DNA of 56,773 bases. It comes from Catenulispora pinistramenti. GTDB taxonomy: Bacteria; Actinomycetota; Actinomycetes; Streptomycetales; Catenulisporaceae. Positions 15,951 to 25,156 of the stretch are shown one piece after another. Below the pieces are notes generated by a model that saw nothing but the letters and a program-made list of their open reading frames with translations, had not been told where the DNA came from and ran no database searches. The stretch is taken from the NCBI RefSeq assembly GCF_018274385.1, contig NZ_JAAFYZ010000047.1, positions 1 through 56,773 of the forward strand. The letters are read 5' to 3'. Position numbers and translations under genes: made by a program. Numbering within the stretch: the stretch's first letter is position 1; every line of letters starts with the position of its first letter.

Positions 15951-16892
15951 TTGTCCATGCTCACGGCCGAGAACCAAGCTGCCGAATACATGGTCGAGTG
16001 CGAACCGATCAGCACCGACGAATACCGGATCATGGCTGACGCGGCGAGCCGCTTCGGTGACCGATACGGAAGCGGATACGTCACCCGACGCGCCGTGCTG
16101 GCCGAGATCGGGGGGTTGCAACAGCTGGTGCGGGCCCCCGAGGTCTTCATGGGGGACCACACGACCCACCAGTTCAGGAACGAACACGGCCCGCAGACGG
16201 CGCACTGGATGATGAGCGGCGTCTACACCGTCAATGACGAGTCGGTCCGCTTCGAGGTGGACTCACACCGGCAGGCGGCGGCGATGACCGCAGTGGCGTG
16301 GGCGGCCGCGCGTACAGCTGGCGGCCCTGGACCGGAAGCCAAGGTCAGCATCTTCCGGGGTGCGCTCGACCCGTCTTGGCTTGCCGAGCTTCCGACGCCC
16401 ACGCCCGAGGACCGGCCCGTCGAACAACTCACGGCGCTGGTTCAGGGGGCTGACTTCGCTCGTTTCGACACCACCGAGCAGGTCCGCGCCGCCTATACCG
16501 AGCAGCACCGTACGCACGTGTTCGAGGGCATGAACGCCACCTACGGATGGGCCTACCTGGCATCACGCTGGCTCGGCGCGCTCTCCCGCAGTGACCTGAC
16601 CGTCCTGGTCGACCTGTTCGACTCCCGGCACGGCGACGGCCGCCTGGATACGCACTACGACTGCTGGTACAACGTCACGGTCCAGCTGTCCGGCGCGAAG
16701 GACTGGCGAGTCGGCCGGGGCCTCATCGTCCCCGGCGAGGAGATCGTCACTCACACCATGCGCGCCGGCGACGTCATGGTGATACCCCACGACGTCCCAC
16801 ACCACGTCGACACGCCGGCCGACCCGGGCCACTCCCGGCACCTGATCTTCACGATCGACCGCCGTGAATCAGAGCAGCTGACCACTCCCTAA
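15951..16892 (+). CDS. JmjC/cupin-like Fe(II)-dependent dioxygenase family protein
   Basis: A 313-residue protein; the start is TTG 15951 or ATG 15957, both behind GGAGGCAC. The C-terminal part has the JmjC/cupin layout: an HxD pair in LDTHYDCWYNVTVQLSGAKD, then GDVMVIPHDVPHHVDTP with the distal histidine. The HxD...H triad is what 2-oxoglutarate oxygenases use to bind iron. The N-terminal ~150 residues are helical and unrecognised. It probably hydroxylates a protein or small molecule made by the neighbouring genes; the substrate is unknown. Confidence 0.65.
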   Translation: MSMLTAENQAAEYMVECEPISTDEYRIMADAASRFGDRYGSGYVTRRAVLAEIGGLQQLVRAPEVFMGDHTTHQFRNEHGPQTAHWMMSGVYTVNDESVRFEVDSHRQAAAMTAVAWAAARTAGGPGPEAKVSIFRGALDPSWLAELPTPTPEDRPVEQLTALVQGADFARFDTTEQVRAAYTEQHRTHVFEGMNATYGWAYLASRWLGALSRSDLTVLVDLFDSRHGDGRLDTHYDCWYNVTVQLSGAKDWRVGRGLIVPGEEIVTHTMRAGDVMVIPHDVPHHVDTPADPGHSRHLIFTIDRRESEQLTTP

Positions 16893-17069
16893 CGCTGCGC
16901 CAGTGGGCACCTGACACAGACCACCGCCGCGCCGGTGCGACCACACCCGGCTCGGCGGTGCACCACCTGCAACACAGAAGCCGATGCAGGCATGTCCAAA
17001 AGCCAGGCGCCTGCCCAGGCCCCGGACACCAGATCCAGCACCACCAACAATCAAAGGGGGACCGAACCC

Positions 17070-18395
17070 ATGTCGACCATGCTCACGCCAGAGCAGTCCG
17101 ATGCCGCAGCCGCGGTGCTGGAACGCCGCTACGCCAAGCGCGACGGATCACACACCTCAGACATTAGCGATCGAGCACGACAGGTGCTCGCGGCACTGAT
17201 CCGGCGGTACGCGCTCGCCGCCAACGCCGCCCGCCGCGTCTCGCACATCCTGCTGCCGCCGCTGCCCGGCGATGACGAACTCGACGGTGCGCCCGAGTTC
17301 GCGACGTTCGCGGATGCCCAGGCCTACTACCTGGCCAACGAGGAAGGGATCCACCAGGCGCTGATCGAGGCCGGCCTCTACGGCGTCGACGGGCACAGCA
17401 GCCGAGTGGTACGAGGGTTCGAGCAGGTGATGACCACCGTGCACAACCCCGGCCGGCGGATCGAGCTGGCCGAGCTCGCGCTGACCAGCGCGCGCTGCCA
17501 CGATGACGCGCTTGCCGAGGCACACGCCCTGATGAACCGCGGCGGCGGCTACAAGATGGGCGAGCAGCCGCTGAAGGCAGTCACGGACTATCAGCAGGCA
17601 ATACAACTGTTCGTCGAACTCCACGACGACGCCGGCGCGCGCGAGGCCTTGAGCCGCCTGGCCGTTGCGCACGCTGCCGCCCGGCACCTTGACGACGCCG
17701 ACGACACCCTGGATCAGGTGCTCGCGCTGTGCGAGGAAGGCGATGTTCTCGCGGCGTTGGCGTACGCCACCCGGGCTTGGGTGGCCACCCAACGCGGCGA
17801 GTGGGATCAGGCGATCACCGCCGGGCTCATCGGGCTGGACAAGCTTCAGGCGTGCGATGCGGCCAAGGTGTGGCTCGCCGACGCGCACCTGGAACTGTTC
17901 AAGGCCTACATCCGCTCCGGCGATATCGAGAACGCCCGCCAGCACCTGACCGCGATGACGACGCTGCTCGCCAACGATTCACAAAACGTCCCACCGCGTA
18001 TCGCCGCCGCCTTGGCCGACGGCGAGTTGCTGCTGGCGCAGGGACACCACCGCGACGCCCTGGCGTCGTACCAGCGCGCCGTGATGCTGCAATCCGCCAA
18101 CCCCCAGCCCTACGGCCTCGGCAAGGCGTTCGACGGCACAGGCCAGGCCCTGCACGGACTCGGCGAGTTCGACCGGGCCGCCGAGCAGTTCACCTTCGCG
18201 CTCCGGGTCCGCCTCCGGACCGGCGAGTCGTTCGCCATTGCCCGCAGCCGCTGCTACCTGGCTAAGGCGAAGGCCGCGGCCGGGCACATCGCCGGAGCCG
18301 TCCGGCTGCGCGAACAGGCCCTGACCGACCTGACCGGCCTCGTCGACCCTGCCGCCGACCTCCTGCGCGCCGAGCTGAACCGGCTGTCGCTCTGA
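17070..18395 (+). CDS. Tetratricopeptide-repeat protein
   Basis: A 441-residue, almost entirely helical protein. ATG 17070 follows AAAGGGGG. TPR-like pairs recur from about residue 120 to the end, for example QPLKAVTDYQQAIQLFVELH, GEFDRAAEQFTFALRVRLRT and AGHIAGAVRLREQALTDLTG. No DNA-binding domain or membrane segment is seen. It probably serves as a scaffold or as the sensor partner of the small LuxR-type HTH protein encoded next; the family alone does not show which. Confidence 0.65.
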   Translation: MSTMLTPEQSDAAAAVLERRYAKRDGSHTSDISDRARQVLAALIRRYALAANAARRVSHILLPPLPGDDELDGAPEFATFADAQAYYLANEEGIHQALIEAGLYGVDGHSSRVVRGFEQVMTTVHNPGRRIELAELALTSARCHDDALAEAHALMNRGGGYKMGEQPLKAVTDYQQAIQLFVELHDDAGAREALSRLAVAHAAARHLDDADDTLDQVLALCEEGDVLAALAYATRAWVATQRGEWDQAITAGLIGLDKLQACDAAKVWLADAHLELFKAYIRSGDIENARQHLTAMTTLLANDSQNVPPRIAAALADGELLLAQGHHRDALASYQRAVMLQSANPQPYGLGKAFDGTGQALHGLGEFDRAAEQFTFALRVRLRTGESFAIARSRCYLAKAKAAAGHIAGAVRLREQALTDLTGLVDPAADLLRAELNRLSL

Positions 18396-18467
18396 TGTGC
18401 CCGAAGGAACGGAACTCAACACACACCCGGCATCGCGCCGGTCAGGCGCAGTTCCGCGGCAAGCAGT

Positions 18468-18481
18468 TGTCCCCCGGGACA
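18468..18481. promoter_or_regulatory. Palindrome upstream of the LuxR-type gene
   Basis: TGTCCC-CC-GGGACA is a perfect inverted repeat with a 2-base centre, flanked by direct repeats of AGTTGT. It sits about 30 bases before GTG 18510 and is a candidate operator. Confidence 0.35.
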
Positions 18482-18509
18482 GTTGTGACCCAGTGGGAGG
18501 TCGGCTGCT

Positions 18510-18917
18510 GTGCCGCCTAAGGTTGTGCCAGGGATCCCATCGGAGCGGCAGGCCGAAGCGTTGGAGCTGCTGTCCAGCGACCTGAGCGCGTCCGAGGTCG
18601 CGCTCAAGATGGGTGTGAAGCCGCACACGATCGGCACCTACGTAACGCAGTCGGCAGACAAGCTCGGGGTGCGCCGCACCCCCGCGGTGATCATGCTGGC
18701 CTGCTCCAGCGGGCTGATTCCGCTAGCCCTGGGCCGCGCATCGGTGCCCGCTGCGCCGTTCCGGGAGCTGGTGAGCCTCGCCGAGGCACTGAAGAGCGCG
18801 ACCAGCCTGGACCTACCGGCCCTTCAAGCCAGAGCCAAGACGACACTGGCGGCCTTGGCCACTCAGAACACGCCGACCTGGGCCCTGTGCAACAGGAGCG
18901 CCAAGTCCGACGCATAG
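18510..18917 (+). CDS. Small LuxR-type (GerE) helix-turn-helix protein
   Basis: A 135-residue protein, GTG start behind GGAGG. Residues 10-60 form a GerE-like HTH: PSERQAEALELLSSDLSASE then VALKMGVKPHTIGTYVTQSA with the expected conserved hydrophobics. There is no receiver domain; the C-terminal half is helical. It may regulate the block or act as a DNA-binding partner of the TPR protein just upstream. Confidence 0.65.
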   Translation: MPPKVVPGIPSERQAEALELLSSDLSASEVALKMGVKPHTIGTYVTQSADKLGVRRTPAVIMLACSSGLIPLALGRASVPAAPFRELVSLAEALKSATSLDLPALQARAKTTLAALATQNTPTWALCNRSAKSDA

Positions 18918-19052
18918 CAATGTAGACGCTGCCGGGCCGAGCCACCACATTCACCCGACCCCACAGCGCACCTCACGGGGTTAAGAAGCACCACCGTCAA
19001 CACGGCACGCCTGGCAGGTGTTGCCGCGTCCCGGACGAGGAGACCTGAACCC

Positions 19053-20159
19053 ATGACCGCCCGCAGCATCATCCAGACTGACCTGGCCACATCCTGCTAC
19101 TTCCGCACCTCCGTAGACTACCCAAACCGCAAAGCACTCATTCAGATCATCGAGCCGTGCAACCTGCGCTGTGCGCACTGCTTCGTCTCGGCTACCAAGC
19201 ACGGCGCGATGATGAGCCTGAAGCAGATCTGCGAAAGGACGATCCCGCGCCTGGCCGCTGCGCGTGTCACGCGTGTCACCCTCACCGGCGGCGAACCGTT
19301 CATGCACCCCGACCTGGTCGCCGTCGCTACGGCGTTCCGCGAGGCCGACATGGGGGTAGGCGTGTGCACCAACGCCACACTGTGCACTGATACACAGATC
19401 AAGGCCCTGACCGAGCTCGGCGTACACATGAACGTGAGCCTGGACGGCTTCGCCGCCGATTCCCACGGAAAGTTCCGCGGCGACCGGGCCAGCTTCGAGA
19501 CCACCGTGGCCACCGCTCGCAAGTTCGCGAAGGCCGGCATCCTGCAAGGGCTGCTGTGTACCCCGAACAACCTGGCCGAGGACGCCGAGTACGAGCAGCT
19601 GTGCCAGTTCGCCACGGACAACGGCGCCGCCTACGTGCTAATGAATCCGCTGTCCTCCATGGGCCGGGGGGTGAAGAGCATGGACAAACTCGCCTCCCCC
19701 GAAGACCACATGCGCAGCATCCACGCCCTCACCGAGCCGTTCGACAGTGCAGAACTGGACGTAGTGCACATCCGCTTCCCCAATAGCGAGCTACCGCTGG
19801 CTGGCTGTGAGGCCGGCACCATCATCTACGTGTTCACCGGCGGGGAGGTAACCGTCTGCCCCTACCTGGTGTTCGCCGCCCGCACCCCGCAGTCGCAGCA
19901 CGCCGACACCGAGTTCATCGTCGGCAACATCTTCGAACACGACGACATCGCCGAGCGGCTTGATGCGTACCACTTCCACGAGCGCTACACCGTAGGCGCC
20001 AACGACACCTGCACCAGCTGCTCCAAGTCCGGCAGCTGCGGAAAAGGCTGCCCGGCAGCAGTGATCTCCGCAGGAGGCCGCATCGGCGACGTCGATGCCG
20101 AGGTGTGCCCTGTGACCACCAGTGGCCGCCAGTTGCTGCCGATTGTGGGCGTGTCGTGA
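19053..20159 (+). CDS. Radical SAM / SPASM-domain enzyme
   Basis: A 368-residue enzyme. CNLRCAHC (about residues 33-40) is the CxxxCxxC [4Fe-4S] site and TLTGGEPFMHPDL is the SAM-binding GGEP motif. VNVSLDG-like NVSLDGFAAD is typical of the barrel. The C-terminus carries a cysteine-rich SPASM-like region (VTVCPYL, then CTSCSKSGSCGKGCPA and a last Cys in EVCPVTT) for auxiliary clusters. Such enzymes mostly modify peptides or proteins. The gene overlaps the kinase gene by 4 bp. A viperin identity is rejected because the first motif and the SPASM cysteines differ. Confidence 0.85.
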   Translation: MTARSIIQTDLATSCYFRTSVDYPNRKALIQIIEPCNLRCAHCFVSATKHGAMMSLKQICERTIPRLAAARVTRVTLTGGEPFMHPDLVAVATAFREADMGVGVCTNATLCTDTQIKALTELGVHMNVSLDGFAADSHGKFRGDRASFETTVATARKFAKAGILQGLLCTPNNLAEDAEYEQLCQFATDNGAAYVLMNPLSSMGRGVKSMDKLASPEDHMRSIHALTEPFDSAELDVVHIRFPNSELPLAGCEAGTIIYVFTGGEVTVCPYLVFAARTPQSQHADTEFIVGNIFEHDDIAERLDAYHFHERYTVGANDTCTSCSKSGSCGKGCPAAVISAGGRIGDVDAEVCPVTTSGRQLLPIVGVS

Positions 20160-20791
20160 TCGTCCCCAACCCGGCCCGCGGGCTGTTCATCGCCTTCGAC
20201 GGACCCGGCGGCGCTGGCAAGTCCACGAGCCTCGCAGCGGTCCAAGCACATCTGGAAAGCGACAGAGGCGTGCAAGTCCATGCCACTGCCGAGCCCACCG
20301 ACACCGAACTGGGGCGGCTGATCAGGACCGGAACAGACTGCTACCGTGGCCCGGCCCTGGCCCACCTGGTCCTGGCCGACCGTCACCAGCACCTGGACAA
20401 CGAGATCCTGCCAGCGCTGGCAGCCGGCAAGATAGTGCTGTGCGACCGCTGGATCGCCTCCACGCTGGTGCTCCAGGCGCTGGACGGCGTCGAACCCGGC
20501 ACCCTGTGGAAGCTCAACCGGCACTTCCCACACCCCGACCTCACCGTCATGGTTACCGCCCGGCAGGCTGTGCGGGCCAAGCGGCTCGCCGAGCGCGGCA
20601 CCCACAGCCGGTTCGAGCGCGATGCGGAGCTGGCCGTACAAGAGGCTGACCTTTTCGCACACACCGCTACCTTTCTGCGAGCGCGTCGGTTCAACCTGTA
20701 CGAAGTTGACACCACCGACGCCGCCGCGGAGCAGGTCGCCGCCGAGGTCGCCACTTGCATCAAGACACTGAGAAAACGGCAGGATCCGTGA
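20156..20791 (+). CDS. Thymidylate-kinase-like nucleotide kinase
   Basis: A 211-residue P-loop kinase. GTG 20156 overlaps the radical SAM stop. FDGPGGAGKSTSLAAVQAHL is the Walker A, LADRHQHLDNEILPAL and DRWIASTLVLQALDG correspond to the substrate-binding DR(Y/H) region of dTMP kinases, and RAKRLAERGTHSRFE is the lid. As a second dTMP kinase in an accessory cluster it may phosphorylate an unusual nucleotide rather than supply DNA precursors. It overlaps the next gene by 4 bp. Confidence 0.8.
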   Translation: MIVPNPARGLFIAFDGPGGAGKSTSLAAVQAHLESDRGVQVHATAEPTDTELGRLIRTGTDCYRGPALAHLVLADRHQHLDNEILPALAAGKIVLCDRWIASTLVLQALDGVEPGTLWKLNRHFPHPDLTVMVTARQAVRAKRLAERGTHSRFERDAELAVQEADLFAHTATFLRARRFNLYEVDTTDAAAEQVAAEVATCIKTLRKRQDP

Positions 20792-21615
20792 CATCACCGC
20801 TGACACCCCAGCTGGGAATTCTCACAGCCAACATCGGCAACCCCTCGCTGCTCCGCGCCGAACGCCAACTCGCCTGGCTGGCAACGCGGCCCGAGCACAT
20901 CCTGGTGCTCACCGAAACGGCCGACAGCGTCGGCTGTGCATTGCTGGCTGAGCGTTTTACCGGCGCCGGCCATACCGTCGCCTTCCCGACGCCGACTCGC
21001 GGCGAGCGCGGCGTGATGATCATCAGCCGTGCTCAGACCGTCACCACGACGCGTCCGTTGGACGTCGGATTCCTACCTCACCGGGCGGTGTCCCTGGCCG
21101 TCGGCACCGACGCCGGCACCGTGGAGGTCATCGGCCTGTACGTGCCCTCCCGCGACGCAGGAGCAGCCAAGACCGAACGCAAACGTCTATTCATCCAGGC
21201 CTGCCGCGACCACCTACCCGGCGCTGGCGATGACCTGCGGCTTATCGTCGGGGACTTCAACATCCTCGAACCCGACCACAATCCCCGCTACCGGATCTTC
21301 CAACCCTTCGAGTACGACTTCTACCGCTGGTTCGCCACCGCCGGCTACACCGATGCCTGGCGCAGCCTGAACCGCGAGGGCGACCCCCACTACTCCTGGG
21401 TTGGCCGCACCGGCGACGGATACCGCTACGACCACGCCTTCACCTCCGCAGGCCTGCACTCCCGGCTGATCGAATGCGAGTACGTCGACGACCCCCGCAC
21501 CGGCAAGGCAGCACTAAGCGACCACTCGGCGCTGTCGGTGCGCCTGGCCCTCGCCACCGATGAGCTGTTGCTAGTGTCCGATCCGACCGTCTCAGACCAG
21601 CAGGCGCTGTTCTGA
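20788..21615 (+). CDS. Endonuclease/exonuclease/phosphatase (EEP) fold enzyme
   Basis: A 275-residue EEP-superfamily protein, GTG 20788 overlapping the kinase stop. Motifs in order: LGILTANIGNPS, VLTETADS with the catalytic Glu, IVGDFNILEPDHNPRY (GDFN), GYRYDHAFTS (D-H) and LSDHSALSVRL (SDH). All metal and catalytic positions look intact. It could be a nuclease or a phosphatase; with a nucleotide kinase and MazG neighbour a phosphodiesterase or phosphatase on a small nucleotide is plausible. Confidence 0.8.
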   Translation: MTSPLTPQLGILTANIGNPSLLRAERQLAWLATRPEHILVLTETADSVGCALLAERFTGAGHTVAFPTPTRGERGVMIISRAQTVTTTRPLDVGFLPHRAVSLAVGTDAGTVEVIGLYVPSRDAGAAKTERKRLFIQACRDHLPGAGDDLRLIVGDFNILEPDHNPRYRIFQPFEYDFYRWFATAGYTDAWRSLNREGDPHYSWVGRTGDGYRYDHAFTSAGLHSRLIECEYVDDPRTGKAALSDHSALSVRLALATDELLLVSDPTVSDQQALF

Positions 21616-21649
21616 CCCCCTCCTTCACAAGAAGCGGAACCCCACCACC

Positions 21650-21973
21650 ATGACCTCTGACGGCACCTGGGACACCATCGCGCAGCTCACCGCCTGGCTC
21701 GACCGAGACAGCCCCGTGCCGCCCGACCAAGCCCTACAAGTACGCATCCTGAAGATCACCGAGGAGACTGGTGAAGCAGCGCAGGCGCTCATCGGCGCAA
21801 CCGGGGCCAACCCACGCAAGGGCCACAGCCACACCATGGCCGACGTGAGCAAAGAGCTGTGCGACGTCATTCTCACCGCCATGGTTGCCCTGCGGACCCT
21901 CACCCCCGACGCTCAGACCACATTCGCAAAACACCTCGCCAACGTTGCTGACCGTTCCCTGACACCCCGCTGA
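21650..21973 (+). CDS. MazG-like nucleotide pyrophosphohydrolase
   Basis: A 107-residue all-helical protein with the MazG-like metal site: KITEETGEAAQALIG (E-E-x-x-E) and SKELCDVILTAMVAL (E-x-x-D). It would hydrolyse NTPs to NMP and pyrophosphate. It starts 34 bp after the EEP gene with AAGAAGCGG upstream and ends the co-directional block. Together with the upstream Nudix enzyme the island encodes two nucleotide-hydrolysing activities. Confidence 0.75.
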   Translation: MTSDGTWDTIAQLTAWLDRDSPVPPDQALQVRILKITEETGEAAQALIGATGANPRKGHSHTMADVSKELCDVILTAMVALRTLTPDAQTTFAKHLANVADRSLTPR

Positions 21974-22171
21974 TTCACTCCTATTGACACCTCGCCTTTC
22001 GACGTTCTGGCAGGGCTGTGAGGCTAAATCCGTTGAGGCTTCGCTACGGTGCTGCCATGCCCGAAGACCAGCGTCGACAACGCCACCACGGACATGCTCT
22101 GTCTGTGTCAACGGCCATGAGGAAGTCGGGGTGGGTGGACGGGTGATGGCGAGGCTGGCGGACATCAGAAT

Positions 22172-23862
22172 TGGTTCTGGCGCTGATCACGTGATTTGGC
22201 GGTCTTGATCTTCCTGGGACCCTGCGATCATCGGCCGAGTGTCTATCTCAATATTCTGACGTCCCGCTCCCGCATCTGGTCGGCGTGCTGTTGGAGCAGG
22301 TCGCGCGCGACGAGGGGCATGTAGTGCTGACGGCCACTGCTCGCTGTGCCGCAGCATCCTGCCCTGGCTGCGGTGAAGCCTCGGCGCGGGTCCACGCCCG
22401 ATACGTGCGTAAGGTGCGGGACACCGCGATCGGCGGCGCCGAGGTGGTGATCCACTTGGGGGTTCGGCGATTCCGCTGCGAGAACCCCGGATGCCCGGCA
22501 GTCACGTTCACCGAGCAGATACCGGGTCTGACCAGCCCGCACTCCAGGTTCACTCCGCTTCTCGGTGGCGAACTCGACGCGATCGGTCTGGCGTTGGCCG
22601 GCCGTGCCGGAGCACGGCTGTCCGCGAAGCTCGGGATCGGGGTGAGCAGGCACACCCTGCTGCGGCGGGTCCGCGCCCTGCCGGAGCACCCCTCGCCTCG
22701 CGGTCCACAAGTCCTCGGCGTCGACGACTTCGCCCTCCGCAAGGGACATGTGTACGGGACGGTTTTGATCGATTTAGTCACCCACCGGCCGGTGGACCTG
22801 CTGCCCGAGCGCACCGCGCTTCCACTGGCCACCTGGCTCCTGGACCACCCCGGAACGGAGGTGATCTGCCGGGACCGAGCCGGCGCCTACGCCGAAGGCG
22901 CCCGAATCGGCGCCCCCGACGCGATCCAGGTCGCAGACCGCTGGCACCTATGGAACAACCTGTGCGAGGCGGCAGAGAAATCCGTCGTCCGACACCGCGA
23001 CTGCCTGCGCGAACCGGCCGTCGAGCCAGCAGAACCCACCGCAGCCGCGACCTTGGATACCAGCTTGCAGGAGGCGACCACCTCACGGCTCGCGATCCGC
23101 ACGATCGAACGCCACCGCGCCGTCCACGAACTCCTCGAAGACGGCAAGAGCCTGACGCAGATCCAGCGCAAGCTGGGCTGGGACGCCAAGACCGTGCGCC
23201 GCTTCGCCGACGCCGACGACCCGTCGCAGCTGATGGGCGGCGTCACCAGGCCCAGCGTGCTGGACGAGTTCAAGCCCTACGTCATCGACCGCTGGAACGC
23301 CGGCGTCACCGACGCCGTCGTCATCACCGCCGAGCTGCGCGACCTCGGCTACGACGCCACCGCCCGCACCGTCCGACGGTTCCTCGCTCCCTACCGGAAG
23401 GCGGCCGCCAAGATCCCGACAACCGCGGTCCCGCCCAGCGTCCGCGAAGCCACCGGCTGGCTCACCCGCCACCCCGAGACCCTCGCAGAGGAGGAACAAC
23501 AGCGACTCAAGCAGGTCCTGGCCCGATGCCCCGAACTGGACGCCCTGGCCGAGATCGTCAAGTACTTCGCCAAGATGATAGCCAACCTCGACGGCCACCT
23601 CCTCGACGACTGGATTACTACGGTCCGCACCGCCGACCTCCCCGACCTGCTGCCCCTGACCAAAGGCATGTGCCACGACCACGCGGCGGTCACCGCCGGA
23701 CTGACCCTGCCGTTCAGCTCCGGCACCGTCGAGGGCCACGTCAACCGGATCATGCTGAAAAGGCAGATGTACGGACGGGCGAAGTTCGACCTGCTGCGCA
23801 AGCGAGTCCTCTACGCCTGAAGATCAAAGCGAAGATCGTTCACGTGATCAGCGCCAGAACCA
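22172..23862 (+). mobile_element. ISL3-family insertion sequence
   Basis: A complete element of about 1.69 kb bounded by a perfect 23-bp terminal inverted repeat, 22172-22194 and 23840-23862 (TGGTTCTGGCGCTGATCACG...). It contains one intact transposase. No 8-bp target duplication is evident at these borders. Related GCGGACA-CAGAA-TGGTTCTG units continue outside both ends, once on the left and about three times on the right (to about 23925), so the functional ends may be longer than the minimal repeat. Confidence 0.75.
22285..23820 (+). CDS. ISL3-family transposase
   Basis: At least 511 residues. The N-terminal zinc-binding motif (CAAASCPGCGEASARVHARY, then CENPGCPAVTF), the DDE core (VLGVDDFALRKGHVYGTVLI; EVICRDRAGAYAEGA; QVADRWHLWNNL) and the C-terminal SSGTVEGHVNRIMLKRQMYG define the family. 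The true start may lie upstream, since the frame is open through a family-like stretch (PLPHLVGVLLEQV), but no canonical start codon is seen there. No disabling mutation is visible, so the element may still move. Confidence 0.85.
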   Translation: MLLEQVARDEGHVVLTATARCAAASCPGCGEASARVHARYVRKVRDTAIGGAEVVIHLGVRRFRCENPGCPAVTFTEQIPGLTSPHSRFTPLLGGELDAIGLALAGRAGARLSAKLGIGVSRHTLLRRVRALPEHPSPRGPQVLGVDDFALRKGHVYGTVLIDLVTHRPVDLLPERTALPLATWLLDHPGTEVICRDRAGAYAEGARIGAPDAIQVADRWHLWNNLCEAAEKSVVRHRDCLREPAVEPAEPTAAATLDTSLQEATTSRLAIRTIERHRAVHELLEDGKSLTQIQRKLGWDAKTVRRFADADDPSQLMGGVTRPSVLDEFKPYVIDRWNAGVTDAVVITAELRDLGYDATARTVRRFLAPYRKAAAKIPTTAVPPSVREATGWLTRHPETLAEEEQQRLKQVLARCPELDALAEIVKYFAKMIANLDGHLLDDWITTVRTADLPDLLPLTKGMCHDHAAVTAGLTLPFSSGTVEGHVNRIMLKRQMYGRAKFDLLRKRVLYA

Positions 23863-23863
23863 C

Positions 23864-24362
23864 TTCTGGTGTCCGCAGAACCAGACTCTGCTGTCCGCCC
23901 AACAAGACTTTGACACGTCCGCCGTCAGTCTGTGGCTAGAGCCTTGGGGCACCGATCACTGGATGCGTCCGGGCGAGGTGCTCACGGTCGTCACCGAGGG
24001 CGACCCCGAAGAGTCACCCCGAAGAGTCAGCCTTCAACGTGGTCATCCACAATCAAGGAATCACCGTGTGGGTGAACAACGCCAACACCGCCGAGGTCTC
24101 CGACCAGAACGGGAACGAGGTCCCCTATGGTCATCAGCGCCCGATCGAGGCGATCAGGGAGTTCCTCGCGGGCGCGAAACAACTGCTGGAGCATGTCAAC
24201 GCCAACGGCAGATCATCGATGCATCAGGAGATTGCCCGCACTCACTACGAGCGGCTGAGGCAGGAACTCGCCGAGGCCGAGGCCCTGCAAGAGGGTGAGC
24301 CGGACGCGACAGCCAGCGTCCTGACCAGCGACGACGATGCCAGCCGAGCCGACACTCGATAG
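23864..24362 (+). pseudogene. IS-truncated, frameshifted hypothetical protein
   Basis: Coding-like sequence emerges from the ISL3 right flank (SAQQDFDTSAVSLWLEPWGT, then RPGEVLTVVTEGDPEES). It is thrown out of frame by a 13-bp tandem duplication of CCCCGAAGAGTCA at about 24004-24029. Removing one copy restores AFNVVIHNQGITVWVNN, continuing to a stop at 24362. The N-terminus is lost to the IS junction. The C-terminal third is a charged helix. The function is unknown. Confidence 0.45.
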
Positions 24363-25156
24363 CGCGATACGGCAAGACTGGCGCAAACGATCGACGCCCG
24401 ACCTTCCGCAGCCCTGGGTGTCAGCTACCACGATCAGAAGTCAGCTAGCTAGAAAAGTCGCAACAAGTGTGCCGGGACACGTTAGTTGCGCCTGATGCAG
24501 CAAGGTGACCTCGTCGGCTGGCGGCGGCGGGACACCGTAGTTGGCACCGTCGGGTCACGGTAGTTGCGGCTGGAGCCGAGTTGTCGAGCTATCTGACACC
24601 GATATCGGGGTTATCCGGGGTCCTTTTGAAGCCACGCACGCGACGTGGTCCTTTGGCTACGTCGTTGAAAGGTATCAAGGTATCTAAGGGTTTTTAGCGG
24701 ACTGCTGGGCCGCCGGGGCCCACGGCTCCCATGCGGCGACCATTTGGCCTGGAGCGCAGCCCACACCGAAGGCATGGACATCGGCGCGGCGGCGTTGCAG
24801 AGCCTCTTATGCGCAGGTCAGAGGCCTTCAGCTCAGGATGTTCTCAGCGTTGTTGTCCGCGCCCCAGTACCCCGTGTTCACGCCGAGCGTTATTGTCCTG
24901 GACTTCCTACATGGGTGGGGAGAGCATGCCATCCATGGGTGGGCAGAGCATGCCGTCACCTACGTGCAGGTCAGAGCCTGCAAAGAGTCAGTTGCTGAAT
25001 ATTGCTGATCCGACCATGGGAGATGAGCGCGGTCCAAACTCCGCAACTTGCAAAAAAATCATGTGAGAGCGGGAGATACTCTGCGGCTGTCGACCCGCCA
25101 CCCTGTACTTGACCTAGGAACCCGAGCAGGGCGGCAAAGCCAAACAAGGAGATCCC

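Noticed and set aside
19053-20791. Viperin-like antiviral radical SAM enzyme with nucleotide kinase
   Set aside because: The kinase neighbour fits, but the cluster motif is CNLRCAHC and a SPASM-type C-terminus is present, unlike viperins. It is kept only as a general radical SAM enzyme.
22162-23871. 8-bp target duplication of the ISL3 element
   Set aside because: The bases flanking the inverted repeats do not match as direct repeats.
24911-24958. 24-bp tandem repeat encoding MGGxSMPS twice
   Set aside because: Only two copies, no ribosome binding site and no gene context; noted as part of the IS21-like remnant.
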